In this document: positions 6,228 to 15,489 of the stretch, piece by piece
How positions within the stretch are numbered: the first letter of the stretch is position 1
Layout: the number at the start of each line of letters is the position of its first letter
From: a virus
Reading direction: 5' to 3' (one strand)
DNA length: 40,896 nucleotides
Virus record (IMG/VR): IMGVR_UViG_3300009285_000496
Location: 1-40,896 of that record
Position numbers and translations under genes: made by a program
The notes under the pieces: model-generated
Told to the model about the DNA's origin: nothing
The model's database searches: none
What the model saw: only the letters and a program-made list of their open reading frames with translations

Positions 6228-8677
6228 TGCGCCATCTCCGCAAGCCTGCCTTTTTTCATCTCGTTACGCTGGCTTTCCTGCGCGCCGAGTACGGGAGCAA
6301 CCCTTGCCGATCCTTCGTTTATCTTCTTGGCCGCTGCCAGAATAACAGCTCTTTCTTTTGGCTTTGCAGCCTTTATGAGATTAATAAACTCAACCTTGTT
6401 CTCTGGGAGCATCAAACGTGCGAACTCTTTATCTACGGCATAAGCACCTTTTCCTTGCGCTCTACGCAACACAGCATTTGAAATGGCAACTACTCTATCA
6501 ATCAAACCTGGAGCCATAGGGATTGATTCTTGCTCACTGATGATTCTATTGAACTCTTTACTACCTATTGCTGCCAACTCATTATCGCGCTCTAAGCCTT
6601 TTAGTTCTTTTGTTACTTTTTCTATAGCAGCCTTTTGCCTGCCTGTCATATTCGCAGTTATGTCGCCACCTTCTGCCTTGATCTTGGCAAGGTAAGTTAG
6701 TGGCGCTTCTGAATCATCAGCAGCCTTTAGTGCGTATTTAAGCGATTCTATTCCTTCGGCCTGATTTACTCTCTTTGCTAATTTTGAATGAACGCCAAGC
6801 CACTTACCCCACCCGCCTGCGGTTGCCTCGTTGAGTGATTTATCCATAGATTTCTGCAAGTCAGAGATAATCCCTGCTGTCAGATTCTTATCAAAGTTCT
6901 TTTCTTCGCCTGCAAACTTCTCAACCGTATTGCCCATTTCCTTCCTGATCATGTGCATGTTTTCAGGTTTTATGGTTCCGGTTGCTTCATCAGTCCATTT
7001 TGCAATATTGTCAGAAATCTCTTTCATTGATTTTTGAACAACAATTGATGCCTGTTTTCCAGGGGTTGAAAGAACACCCTTGATACTTGCCTCGACATGT
7101 TTTGGAGTCAATCTTGATAATCCATGCTGCTGAATACTATCGAGTTGATACTTTGCAAAATCTCTCTCTTTCAATCTCTGGCGCGCAATATCTGCAAAAT
7201 CAGCAGATGCTTCATAGTTTTTCACGCCTTGGTCTATATTGCGGGCAATCTTCTGCTGTCCAGTCCATAACTTTCCAACTGGCCTTTCCGCAGTTTTCCA
7301 TGCTTGGTTAGATTGATTTCCAAATTCAGCATACAACCTTCCTGCATTCTGTATTGCACCCTTATTCCCTGTATAAATTACATTACCAGCGGCATCTGTT
7401 AATGGATTTCCTGCTTTATCGAGTATTGGTACACCTTCTCGCAAGAAGTATCTATTTGCTAATGTTTGCCCCGCTTTCTCAACATCATTTATGCTCTTGT
7501 ATTGCTCTTTTAGCATTGGAATTGATGTTTTTTCAACTTTCTCCTTCGCGGCCTTAACGCCGGGATTAACCTTTTCTAATAACGCCTGTCTTTCTGCTAC
7601 TGAAAGGTCTGCAATATCACCGAATTCCTGTGGAAGTTTCCCACGGGCAAATTTTTCACCAGCAGCTATCTGCGGCACAGATGCTTCTCTTGATGCTTGA
7701 GCAAAGGTTTGGCTTGAAGGTGCTTCACGGACGAGTTTTTCTACTTTGGAAAGGTTCTTCTCTCCAACCATCTCAAGGCCAACTCTTGCAGCAGAGCGTC
7801 TTTTCCCTTCTATTCCGCCGAGTAGTTCATCCAAAGCGTTAGCCGTGTATTTGCCACCAGCAGCCAACTTACTTAACACATAACCACCAACTCCGATAGC
7901 AGGTGGAAGCAATCCACCAACAATAGCTCCAGTACCGGCTTCTCTTGGGTCTATCAATGCGCCAGTAGCGCCACCTACAGTAGCTCCAGCAGCCATTCTA
8001 GTAGGTAGCGCACCTTTACCTATTCCAGCAGTCTTTAAAGCCTCCAAAACAAGCCTTCCTTGGTTTGTGTTAGCCAGCAAAGGAACTGCTGCGCCACCTT
8101 TCTCCAATAGAGCTCCAGTTCCAGCAGTTCCAGCTATCTCTGCTGCAACCTTTCCTGTTTTATAAGCCGGAGATTCTGGATTTGCACCTGTATATTCAAC
8201 AAGACCAGCGTCAATAGCTTCTCGCGTTGATTTGTCTTCATCCATTATCCTGTCAAAACCATACTCTTTATCGCCAATCATTAAAGATTCTAGTTTATGG
8301 AATGGGTATCTAATTACTTTACCAGCAGTTGTTAATGTGGTACCTATTGATCCAGCACCTCTAACTGCACCAGCGGATAGGTCTCTTTGTTGCTCGGCAG
8401 CAGATACAGCTGTTCCAACTATTTTCTTAACAAGATCATTCCTACCTATTTTTTGCAGGAAGGCTATACGAGGATCATCACTTAGCTGATCTACTTGCTC
8501 AGGTTTTTGTTCAACTTGTTTTGCCTCAGCACTAACCTGACGATCAAGGCTTATAACCTTTCTTCCTTGAAAGTCACTTGCAGCCCTTTGTTCAATTTGG
8601 TCAGGCGTAACATCATCAGGCACATTGTTATATGTGTGCGGTGTTCCGTCTGCAAATGTAACTGTTATATTAGCCAT
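6224..8677 (-). CDS. Large internal virion / DNA ejection protein
   Basis: This protein has 817 residues. The N-terminal 40 residues (ITVTFADGTPHTYNNVPDDV, then TPDQIEQRA) match the short domain that opens many podovirus internal proteins. A long Ala/Gly/Lys-rich helical body follows, with a small-residue hydrophobic region around residues 175-270 (AAEIAGTAGTGALLEKGG, GATVGGATGALIDP, GAIVGGLLPPAIGVGG). That region could insert into membranes during genome delivery, as in P22 gp16-type proteins. The position downstream of two other candidate ejection proteins supports a role in the trans-envelope DNA channel. The exact P22 counterpart is not certain. Confidence 0.75.
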   Translation of the reverse strand: MANITVTFADGTPHTYNNVPDDVTPDQIEQRAASDFQGRKVISLDRQVSAEAKQVEQKPEQVDQLSDDPRIAFLQKIGRNDLVKKIVGTAVSAAEQQRDLSAGAVRGAGSIGTTLTTAGKVIRYPFHKLESLMIGDKEYGFDRIMDEDKSTREAIDAGLVEYTGANPESPAYKTGKVAAEIAGTAGTGALLEKGGAAVPLLANTNQGRLVLEALKTAGIGKGALPTRMAAGATVGGATGALIDPREAGTGAIVGGLLPPAIGVGGYVLSKLAAGGKYTANALDELLGGIEGKRRSAARVGLEMVGEKNLSKVEKLVREAPSSQTFAQASREASVPQIAAGEKFARGKLPQEFGDIADLSVAERQALLEKVNPGVKAAKEKVEKTSIPMLKEQYKSINDVEKAGQTLANRYFLREGVPILDKAGNPLTDAAGNVIYTGNKGAIQNAGRLYAEFGNQSNQAWKTAERPVGKLWTGQQKIARNIDQGVKNYEASADFADIARQRLKERDFAKYQLDSIQQHGLSRLTPKHVEASIKGVLSTPGKQASIVVQKSMKEISDNIAKWTDEATGTIKPENMHMIRKEMGNTVEKFAGEEKNFDKNLTAGIISDLQKSMDKSLNEATAGGWGKWLGVHSKLAKRVNQAEGIESLKYALKAADDSEAPLTYLAKIKAEGGDITANMTGRQKAAIEKVTKELKGLERDNELAAIGSKEFNRIISEQESIPMAPGLIDRVVAISNAVLRRAQGKGAYAVDKEFARLMLPENKVEFINLIKAAKPKERAVILAAAKKINEGSARVAPVLGAQESQRNEMKKGRLAEMAQ

Positions 8678-8680
8678 TAT

Positions 8681-9910
8681 TTACCACCCAGATGCAGTTG
8701 CGCCTGATTGTGTTTTGATAATTTTCTTACTAGTTTGTGGCGTGTCTTTTGGATATTGCTCGCCAGCTCTATTTCTTGCTCTTTCAACACCTTGCTTGAT
8801 AATTTCCTTAAATTCATTGGCGGCTTCTATATAAGCATCTTCGGTGCCAGCGCTTCTCATGCGTGACATAGCATCGGTTGCTTTTTTGCCCTCGATCTCA
8901 GTGATTTGCCCGCCACCTTTAAGTGTTTCATACGCTTGTAAAAATTGCTTCCCAAGCAATTGCTCTTCTCTAATCTTGAAGTCTTTAGCAGCGGTTCCTG
9001 GTACATATTGAACGCCAACTAAAGAACTTGTTCCAACAGCTTGCTTAAATCCAGGATGCGCTATTAAATCGTCAACTAATTTAAGTGTATTTTCAGCTTC
9101 TTGTATATTTGCAGGTAGGGAAATCTTTGCTTTCGCCTGATCTTTGCCTGTTACTTTTGCGCCAGCAATAGCACCTTGAGTTTCTGGTGTATAAATTGGA
9201 TTCTTCCATCCACCTTTAACCTGCGAGATGCCACCACCACCCTTACTGAATGCCCCCCATGTTGTCTCGCCTGTTACTGGGTCAGTAATTGGTACGGCTT
9301 GGAACCCAGAATTTGAACCAGTATCATTCCTTCCAACTATTTGTTGTCCGTTCACATCAAGAGGAATTGTTTTGCCTGATTTCGTCAGCCCGTAATAAGC
9401 GCCTTTCGTATCTTGAACTGTTTTAAACACTTCATCTTGTGGGTTCTTTGCTTTTGTTCTGCTTTCAAGCCATTTATCATAACTTCCAGAATTAGCCTGT
9501 GCGTGTTCAGCACGCTTCTCCATAGGCATGTTGGCATAAAAACCATAGTTCTGATTGATCACATCAGAAGGCACTCCACGACGATAGGCATCCTGTGCCA
9601 TTGCGTCTATTTCTTCATTTGTCACAGCACCTCTTGCTACAGCCTCTTGGTGCTCTTTCATTACTTTTTGATACCTATCCTCATCTTCGAACTTTCGTCT
9701 CTTCTCAAGTGCTTCCTGCTCTGCTGGATAGCCTTCTTCTGCACGTTTACCGGCTGCTATTTGTTGGTCTGTTAATTGGCCTTGTTTGTCGAGTTGAGCG
9801 AGACGATTGCGCCTCTCGACTCCGCTTGCATAAGCCTCACCAATACCCGCCAAACCTTGTTGCAGGCCTTTGGTATCAAGTAAACCGTAGATTGATGCGT
9901 CAATAGCCAT
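8681..9910 (-). CDS. Internal virion / DNA ejection protein
   Basis: This protein has 409 residues. Its N-terminus (SIYGLLDTKGLQQGLAGIGE, AYASGVERRN) and long polar helices (EKRRKFEDEDRYQKVMKEHQ) are typical of the second ejection protein of podoviruses (gp20-like). A middle beta segment (GFQAVPITDPVTGETTWGAF) separates it from a C-terminal helical domain. Its ATG directly follows the preceding stop. Role inferred from order among gp7/gp20/gp16-like genes. Confidence 0.7.
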   Translation of the reverse strand: MAIDASIYGLLDTKGLQQGLAGIGEAYASGVERRNRLAQLDKQGQLTDQQIAAGKRAEEGYPAEQEALEKRRKFEDEDRYQKVMKEHQEAVARGAVTNEEIDAMAQDAYRRGVPSDVINQNYGFYANMPMEKRAEHAQANSGSYDKWLESRTKAKNPQDEVFKTVQDTKGAYYGLTKSGKTIPLDVNGQQIVGRNDTGSNSGFQAVPITDPVTGETTWGAFSKGGGGISQVKGGWKNPIYTPETQGAIAGAKVTGKDQAKAKISLPANIQEAENTLKLVDDLIAHPGFKQAVGTSSLVGVQYVPGTAAKDFKIREEQLLGKQFLQAYETLKGGGQITEIEGKKATDAMSRMRSAGTEDAYIEAANEFKEIIKQGVERARNRAGEQYPKDTPQTSKKIIKTQSGATASGW

Positions 9911-10756
9911 TTACGCCTCCAGCATCGAGTAATTGACGGCGTAGTAATCGCCAATGTTTATAACTGCTTCCGGCATTACTTCCATTACTTCGTCAGCCAT
10001 TACTCCGGTAGAGTATTTGCCCCAATCAGCCAAGTGAGCTTGTTCAACTGGGAAATCATCAGGCATGTCTTTATACTTCCATGAGTAGAGTCCAATTCCA
10101 GTCTTGTGCGTTCCAATATTCTTTATGTCTGTTTTAAGTCTACGGTCAGATAATACATTCGTTCCAGCCTGAATCACGCCAAGTATTCCAGACTGACGTG
10201 CATTAGCTCCGGCCATTCCTGCCGCACCCTGAGCATTGGCATTCTGTGTCCATAAGTTACTCAGGTTAGCGGCGTTCTGATTGCCCATTTGTGCTTGGCT
10301 AGTAGCTGTACCCTGCCCCATATTAGCCAGTCCTGAAAGCCTGTTTAACCTGTTCTCGTATTCGTTAGAAGCGTAGTCTTGATTGTATTGAGATGCGGCG
10401 GTCATTGACTTACCTGAACCCATGCCGCCTCTGGATGCCATTCCAGCGTCCAATCCTCGTTGTCCTTGAGACAGCCTGAACAAGTAACCTGGGGATGACT
10501 TAAGACTCTCCATAGCTGCTGTTGAATCACCGTTAAGGCCCAGTGCTGTTTGATACTCATCAAGACCAGTCCTGCCAGCGGCAAGCCATGGGGCCATATC
10601 CTCGCGGCCTAGATCATACTGTCTGCGAGTTTCTGCTGTGGCTTTATCTGTAGCTTGACCTTGAAGGTAAGCTGCATTTGCCGCCGCATCGCTTCCGGTT
10701 TTTCCGGTAAGGTCGCTAAACATTCCACCTGTTGCGCTATCTATGACACTTCCCAT
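9911..10756 (-). CDS. Ejection protein with S74-like C-terminal chaperone domain
   Basis: This protein has 281 residues. Residues about 1-200 are Ala/Gly/Gln-rich helical repeats (QGQATDKATAETRRQYDLGR, GMASRGGMGSGKSM), characteristic of P22 gp7-type DNA transfer proteins. The last 75 residues read SDRRLKTDIKNIG, then GIGLYSWKYKD and GVMADEVMEVMPEAV. This is the sequence pattern of the peptidase S74 intramolecular chaperone family, ending in AVNYSMLEA. In fibres that domain self-cleaves after trimerisation, but here it is attached to an ejection protein, and I cannot judge whether the cleaving Ser-Lys pair is intact. Confidence 0.75.
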   Translation of the reverse strand: MGSVIDSATGGMFSDLTGKTGSDAAANAAYLQGQATDKATAETRRQYDLGREDMAPWLAAGRTGLDEYQTALGLNGDSTAAMESLKSSPGYLFRLSQGQRGLDAGMASRGGMGSGKSMTAASQYNQDYASNEYENRLNRLSGLANMGQGTATSQAQMGNQNAANLSNLWTQNANAQGAAGMAGANARQSGILGVIQAGTNVLSDRRLKTDIKNIGTHKTGIGLYSWKYKDMPDDFPVEQAHLADWGKYSTGVMADEVMEVMPEAVINIGDYYAVNYSMLEA

Positions 10757-11086
10757 TTAAATCTCCTTTGCAAAATACAGCGTTGTTCCGTTCATGTGCG
10801 AAAACTCAAATCCATCTGCTAAAACAGCTTTCATCGAAACGGTAACGCCATTTGCCAACACACTTACACTTCCGGTTAATCTTTTAGCCCCAGCTTCTTT
10901 TGCTATATCAGCCACTTGTTTTGATAGTTCTTTTGCAAGGCCTGATTTTCTGTACTCTTCTTCCACGAAAATATCACGAAGGTAAAACGTATCATCGTCT
11001 ACTTTTATGTAAGTGGCGAATCCGTGCCCACCTTCAATAATACTGAATCCTTCGCGTTCTTCAACATATTTTGCGTATAAACTCAT
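10757..11086 (-). CDS. GNAT-family acetyltransferase-like protein
   Basis: This 109-residue protein has the GNAT core order: a strand (FATYIKVDDDTFYLRDIFV), an acetyl-CoA loop EEEYRKSGLAKEL corresponding to the R/Q-x-x-G-x-G/A motif, and a terminal beta segment (GFEFSHMNGTTLYFAKEI). The loop has one deviation (RKSGLA) from the strict pattern. Small acetyltransferases in this position, between tail hub and ejection genes, recur in podoviruses; the substrate is unknown. It lies immediately before the gp7-like gene, with stop and start adjacent. Confidence 0.75.
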   Translation of the reverse strand: MSLYAKYVEEREGFSIIEGGHGFATYIKVDDDTFYLRDIFVEEEYRKSGLAKELSKQVADIAKEAGAKRLTGSVSVLANGVTVSMKAVLADGFEFSHMNGTTLYFAKEI

Positions 11087-11095
11087 GTGTTAATA

Positions 11096-12742
11096 CTACT
11101 CCAAGTATGCGTTTAACAACACTATTTTTGCATTGGAAGTACTGGATATTTCATAAATCCTTGCTGGGCCTTTGGTCATCCCAAGTCGATTCCAGACAAC
11201 TCGTTTAAAAAACTCACCTACAGCGCCAATTGCACGGTTGGAATAGCTTGACCATGTATGCCCTGAATCATTAGACCACCTAAGCATAACTTCTGGTTCT
11301 GCTCCTCCTATAACGCCAGTTCCAAACTCGGCTTCCAGCTCAAGCTTGTTGTGTGTAACTCGCTTCATATCAGAGCTTGGGGATTTAAAACTTCTCAATA
11401 CTTTCAAATAGTTAGTTCCGTTTGTGTAAGTGTTAACATCAAGGCTATAGAGATTACTTGTCAGGTTGTCGGTGACATACTGCTTACCGTTAAACTCAAA
11501 GTAATTATTAGGCTCCCACTTTCCGAATTCACCATCTATGAAGCTGGCTCTCTCATGCCACAAATTGGTGTTTCCATCGTAAACAAATGTCTTGTTTCCA
11601 GTTGGAAAAGTTAAAACGTAGAAGTGATGCCCTTCGATCTGGTATGTAAATGCTCTGGCATCATTAGTCCTTGTCATTGCCTTGATAGCAACTTCTGTTC
11701 CGTAGTCAGACACTCTTACTGGGGTAAATCCACTAAGCTTGTAGACTATTCCACTTCCTTCTTTTGACCTGCCTAGCCAAAAAACTGTGTTATCCATTGC
11801 CTTGATTGAAAAAGGCGCGTCACATCCCACCTCAAAAATACCAGACACGTTTCTTACAAATGGGCTTGGGATAGTTCCAGAATCATAAAATGCCTCGCCG
11901 GATGTTTCACAGAATACAATCAGCTCGTTGTGAGAAACAACCTGTCCAGTCACATAATCAGGGTTTGAATCAACCGTCTGAACATTTAAAGCGTCCCAAT
12001 ACCCACCGTCCAATATCTCAGAAACATAGAAGTTCTGTGTGTTAAGCTCGCAAGCTACAAATCTACCATTCATATAAGAAACGGTTTTGCAGCCTTCTGG
12101 GAAGCCATAACCTGCACTGGTGAGTGTGTGTATTCCAGATTGCGTTCCAGTGGTTTCTACGGCCACCCCATCTCTTGTATCAGACACCTGAAAGGTATCA
12201 GCAGTAAGCCCTGACGCTATTACATAGTATTGTGTATTTGTTAGCAATCCGGTAGGAAGAGTGCCTGTTGTTGAAAATATAACTCCGTCACCAGCAACAA
12301 ACCCATGCGCTATCTTTGTGAATACTCCAGCAATATCTAAAGTTACCGTAAAGGTGCCAGTTGATACTTTTATTTTAAGCAAGGTATTAGTGGCTAGGAT
12401 CATAATCCATCCATCTACACCATTCACCATAATTAACTCATTCCCATTATCTGAAAACGAGTAATTACCTGACGTTACAGTTCCAATAGATGTTGATGTG
12501 AGATCATTTTTTAACTCATACAGTGACTGGTATGAAACATAAAAAACCCTGTTATTGGCAGTTCTGTAAGTACCGTTTGCATTTCCTGATAATACGGCTT
12601 CTTGCTTCAATCCTTCTATCTTGTAAAAGGCTGTAATATCCTTGGCATCATTGATCACCGGATATAGATTGATACATTGATTGTCAGCGAGATTTAAACT
12701 GCGCTGAACATCTCTACCATTTACAAAACCAGGAACTTTCAT
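11096..12742 (-). CDS. P22 gp10-like packaged-DNA stabilisation / tail hub protein
   Basis: This protein has 548 residues. N-terminus KVPGFVNGRDVQRSLNLADN and QCINLYPVI, internal FCETSGEAFYDSG and VFWLGRSKEGSG, and C-terminus GPARIYEISSTSNAKIVLL match the P22 gp10 tail-hub family. These plug the portal after packaging and hold fibres. Residues about 130-215 hold an extra beta domain (FTVTLDIAGVFTKIAHGFVA, TGTLPTGLLTNTQYYVIAS) of the kind inserted in phage structural proteins, which lengthens it beyond P22 gp10. The neighbouring gp4-like gene supports the assignment. Confidence 0.85.
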   Translation of the reverse strand: MKVPGFVNGRDVQRSLNLADNQCINLYPVINDAKDITAFYKIEGLKQEAVLSGNANGTYRTANNRVFYVSYQSLYELKNDLTSTSIGTVTSGNYSFSDNGNELIMVNGVDGWIMILATNTLLKIKVSTGTFTVTLDIAGVFTKIAHGFVAGDGVIFSTTGTLPTGLLTNTQYYVIASGLTADTFQVSDTRDGVAVETTGTQSGIHTLTSAGYGFPEGCKTVSYMNGRFVACELNTQNFYVSEILDGGYWDALNVQTVDSNPDYVTGQVVSHNELIVFCETSGEAFYDSGTIPSPFVRNVSGIFEVGCDAPFSIKAMDNTVFWLGRSKEGSGIVYKLSGFTPVRVSDYGTEVAIKAMTRTNDARAFTYQIEGHHFYVLTFPTGNKTFVYDGNTNLWHERASFIDGEFGKWEPNNYFEFNGKQYVTDNLTSNLYSLDVNTYTNGTNYLKVLRSFKSPSSDMKRVTHNKLELEAEFGTGVIGGAEPEVMLRWSNDSGHTWSSYSNRAIGAVGEFFKRVVWNRLGMTKGPARIYEISSTSNAKIVLLNAYLE

Positions 12743-12744
12743 GG

Positions 12745-13437
12745 TTACATGCCATAGTCAGTTTCATAACTTCCGCTGCCAGTAAAATCATCTACGGCAA
12801 CCGGTGAATTGCCAACTCTTTGTGAGTTTAGCGCTCGGATACGTTTTTCAGCAAGATCGGCCTCCATCATGAATCTTTGTTCTTTTTGTGGAGGAATGGC
12901 GAAATTGTCCATTAAATCGTAAGTTATAATGTCTTTCATCCATCTGAGCATGGATACTTCAACATCAGGCTGAACACCAGCGGCGGTATCATCGCCTATC
13001 TTTTCATAGACAATTTTCGCTGTTGTGTTTGTCGTCGGGACGGGCCAAAAGATAAAGTTTGCAGCACTCTGCACTGCGACTTCTGGATCGCCAGACTGCG
13101 CTTTATCTGAAATCTCGTTATACTCTTGAGGGCCAATGATGCGTATAGGATAGTCTTCTGAGTTGATGGTTACCTGCATGGAAACGGGATAAAGCAGGTC
13201 AGTCAACCCATGCGCTGCTGTAGCGGTGTTGGCTGTGATGATAAACGTAGAAGCTACTGGGGAAACTTTTCTCCAGAATGTACCAAGTCGGTGCATTTCC
13301 TTGATACGCAAATCAATTGCTTCATAAGCTAAACTCGCATCTTCTGCGGTTGGGGTTTCGTTGAACGCAATTACACCGAGCTTGCGAAGAGCAAGATTGG
13401 CTAGCTGCTCTCTTGTTCTGGTAAATGCGACTGTCAT
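12745..13437 (-). CDS. P22 gp4-like tail accessory factor (head completion)
   Basis: This protein has 230 residues. TRTREQLANLALRKLGVIA, the EAIDLRIKEMHRLGTFWRK helix and the later WMKDIITYDLMDNFAIPP are characteristic of the P22 gp4 family. These bind the portal ring and start tail assembly after DNA packaging. The gene directly precedes the gp10-like gene, as in P22. P22 gp4 is also reported to have a cell-wall hydrolase activity; I cannot judge that here. Confidence 0.85.
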   Translation of the reverse strand: MTVAFTRTREQLANLALRKLGVIAFNETPTAEDASLAYEAIDLRIKEMHRLGTFWRKVSPVASTFIITANTATAAHGLTDLLYPVSMQVTINSEDYPIRIIGPQEYNEISDKAQSGDPEVAVQSAANFIFWPVPTTNTTAKIVYEKIGDDTAAGVQPDVEVSMLRWMKDIITYDLMDNFAIPPQKEQRFMMEADLAEKRIRALNSQRVGNSPVAVDDFTGSGSYETDYGM

Positions 13438-13439
13438 TA

Positions 13440-13685
13440 TTAAGCCCCCTGAACTGTCCTGACAAACTCCTCAAAAGACATTGGCGATTCACCTTCTTCC
13501 TGCGCTCTGATTGCGTATTCTCTATACGCATTTCTGTATTGACTGGCATCCATTGCAGAAGGAAGCATTCCTTCACCTTCCTGTGGTTGGAATCTACCGG
13601 AATTGTTTGCCGCCATCATTGTTGGCTGGCCTTGTGATGCGGCCAGATCGGAAAGTCGTGTATTGCTTGGTTCCTGATTAAACAT
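13440..13685 (-). CDS. Small virion protein, unknown
   Basis: This protein has 81 residues from ATG 13685, chosen because AAGGGGC lies six bases upstream inside the end of the preceding gene and the ATG comes one base after that gene's stop. It is polar, with PSNTRLSDLAASQGQP, RFQPQEGEGML, and a C-terminal EEGESPMSFEEFVRTVQ helix. It may be a head or neck accessory protein because it lies between decoration-type genes and gp4. No family recognised. Confidence 0.65.
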   Translation of the reverse strand: MFNQEPSNTRLSDLAASQGQPTMMAANNSGRFQPQEGEGMLPSAMDASQYRNAYREYAIRAQEEGESPMSFEEFVRTVQGA

Positions 13686-13686
13686 A

Positions 13687-13929
13687 TCAACGCCCCTTAA
13701 ATGGTGGTCTGCCACGACGCTTCACTTCAACTTCTTTTGTTTCTACCACAACCCGCTCGATAGGCTGAGTCACCTCTTCTACCTGAACCTTTGGTTCAAA
13801 TATTTCGAAATCTGGATGAGACCGCAACATACGATCTGTGGCCTCATCTTTTATTGACACAGGATTACCGTTTGCAAAAATATAGCCACGATATTGAATG
13901 TACTTATCTTTATAGACGAACTGTGTCAT
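13687..13929 (-). CDS. Small protein with AT-hook-like tail
   Basis: This protein has 80 residues. The N-terminal half (FVYKDKYIQYRGYIFANGNP, SIKDEATDRML) forms a small folded unit. A Val/Glu-rich linker leads to KRRGRPPFKGR, which matches the AT-hook core (RGRP) that binds the minor groove of DNA. Such a tail in a head-region protein could touch packaged DNA. Homology to any named head protein is unclear; the AT-hook call is a motif match only. Confidence 0.65.
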   Translation of the reverse strand: MTQFVYKDKYIQYRGYIFANGNPVSIKDEATDRMLRSHPDFEIFEPKVQVEEVTQPIERVVVETKEVEVKRRGRPPFKGR

Positions 13930-13938
13930 TTTTACCTC

Positions 13939-14361
13939 TTAAGGATTAACGTAATAGACCATCAAATCAATCGTTCCAGCTGCGAAAGTGGCAGCAGCGG
14001 CCACCCACAACAGGTCAATTGTATCTTCGTCAGTCATTGTCAAAGGTCGTGCTGTTACCGCTGTAGGACGTGCTACACCACCAGATTGAGCAACTGTAGA
14101 TGTAGAAATCCAGTAAGCAGTAGATCCACCGTAACCAATCGAGAACGTCATCAGTGGAGTGCCGTTTGTGTCCATATCAGTAGCAACCACCATCAAATCT
14201 AGGATGATTGCGCCTTTTGGAACTTTCAGAAGCTGAACTACGTCTGCGGCTGTCGGGTTGGCAGTTACGCTCAAAGTTACTGGTTTGCATACTACGTTGT
14301 AACCCATGCCTTCTACTACCGAAACGCCTGTTGCTGCCGTGCTATAAGTTGTTGTTGCCAT
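13939..14361 (-). CDS. Probable head decoration / minor capsid protein
   Basis: This 140-residue protein is Ala/Thr/Val-rich without charged clusters (VVCKPVTLSVTANPTAADVV, LLKVPKGAIILDLMVVATD). It lies immediately downstream of the coat gene, after a stable UUCG-looped hairpin. This position, size and beta-rich composition suit a capsid decoration protein. The ending (TIDLLWVAAAATFAAGTIDLM, split) is strongly hydrophobic but not a clean membrane helix. Confidence 0.7.
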   Translation of the reverse strand: MATTTYSTAATGVSVVEGMGYNVVCKPVTLSVTANPTAADVVQLLKVPKGAIILDLMVVATDMDTNGTPLMTFSIGYGGSTAYWISTSTVAQSGGVARPTAVTARPLTMTDEDTIDLLWVAAAATFAAGTIDLMVYYVNP

Positions 14362-14376
14362 GTTTATTCTCCTTTA

Positions 14377-14392
14377 AGCCCCCGAAGGGGCT
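14377..14392 (-). promoter_or_regulatory. Intercistronic hairpin after the coat gene
   Basis: The minus transcript reads AGCCCC-TTCG-GGGGCT, a six-bp stem closed by the very stable UUCG tetraloop, between the coat stop and the decoration-protein ATG. No U run follows, so it is a poor terminator. It probably protects the upstream coat message from 3' decay or tunes downstream expression. Confidence 0.7.
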
Positions 14393-14397
14393 ATTTA

Positions 14398-15489
14398 TTA
14401 GTCAGCCAATGCAGCGAAGAAGCCGGTAGCAATACCGTGATCCTTTGGAGTGGTGGTGTCGCCAGGGGCAGTACCAAAGCGCAACTTCTCAATCCCGCGA
14501 ATCTCTTGAACGCCTACACCGTGCAAGAACTCGTAGTCGTCTGTATCGGTTGTAGACTTGGTACGCTGTGCCCATGCTGCGCCAACTGCTTGAGCGCCGC
14601 ACAGATAAACAGGTTCAACGTCAATTCCACCAGCGCCAACACCTGTAATCGCAGAAATTTCTGGAATTTCACGCAGAATCATACCGTCCCAAACCAGAGA
14701 GTCACCAGTAAACAGAGGATTATCTTCACCACGAACACGAGCATCGCGGTTAGCGAGTGTCAGCACGTTAGTAGTTGGGTTATCTTCTGTCAGGTTGCGC
14801 CATGAACGAGGGCCAACAAACACAACAAACCATTCCTGATCCATCTCTTTAACATATACAGGCTTGATTTTTGGAGATGCTGCTTGTGCCATACGCTTCA
14901 ACAAAGACAGAGTCAGTGGTGAGCACTTATCAGCAGTGTTGTCGATGGTTAGTAATGCGGTTGCATGGGTTGCGTTGAAGTTCGATGTTGCAGCACCAAA
15001 CAGTACACGGTCTTGGTTATTGGCAGTCCATGTGTTCTTCTGTGCAGCCGAAGCGGTACTGTAAGCAATGCCATCAATCTGACCCAAAGCTGTAGTAATG
15101 GAGTCACGCAGTTTCTTTTGTGCCCATTCACGCAGTTGGGTTTTAGAGGCGTTGCGCAGGTCAATTACTGACTTCTGAACATCCCAATCATCAACAGCTA
15201 CAGCATGACGCAGAACGTCAACGTACACACGATGAGAACGAGAACCAAGGCGCTCTTCGTTACCTTTGAGGGTAGAGTTACCTGTTACGCCGTTGCCGAC
15301 GAGTTCATTTACCAGAGCAAAGGTGATCGAATCGCCTTTTTTCTTGGTCAGGTCTTCTTGAAGTTGAATAATAGATGCTTCATCGGTGCCCATGTAGCGC
15401 TTGAAACGAGACGAGCGCACATAATCACGGAAGAAATTGTCATCCCACTGCTGGGGTGTTAAGCCTGTTGCGGCGAAGGTTTGTGCCAT
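14398..15489 (-). CDS. Major capsid protein, N4 gp56-like family
   Basis: This protein has 363 residues. It opens QTFAATGLTPQQWDDNFFRD and continues YVRSSRFKRYMG, then ASIIQLQEDLTKKKGDSITF, the hallmark opening of the N4 gp56-type coat family. Later GNEERLGSRSHRVYVDVLRH and AVAVDDWDVQKS fit the same family, as do KEMDQEWFVVFVGPRSWRNL and FLHGVGVQEIRGIEKLRFG. It forms the HK97-like shell. The upstream gene is a scaffold, giving the usual scaffold-coat pair, and 15490-15710 carries the leader. Confidence 0.9.
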   Translation of the reverse strand: MAQTFAATGLTPQQWDDNFFRDYVRSSRFKRYMGTDEASIIQLQEDLTKKKGDSITFALVNELVGNGVTGNSTLKGNEERLGSRSHRVYVDVLRHAVAVDDWDVQKSVIDLRNASKTQLREWAQKKLRDSITTALGQIDGIAYSTASAAQKNTWTANNQDRVLFGAATSNFNATHATALLTIDNTADKCSPLTLSLLKRMAQAASPKIKPVYVKEMDQEWFVVFVGPRSWRNLTEDNPTTNVLTLANRDARVRGEDNPLFTGDSLVWDGMILREIPEISAITGVGAGGIDVEPVYLCGAQAVGAAWAQRTKSTTDTDDYEFLHGVGVQEIRGIEKLRFGTAPGDTTTPKDHGIATGFFAALAD

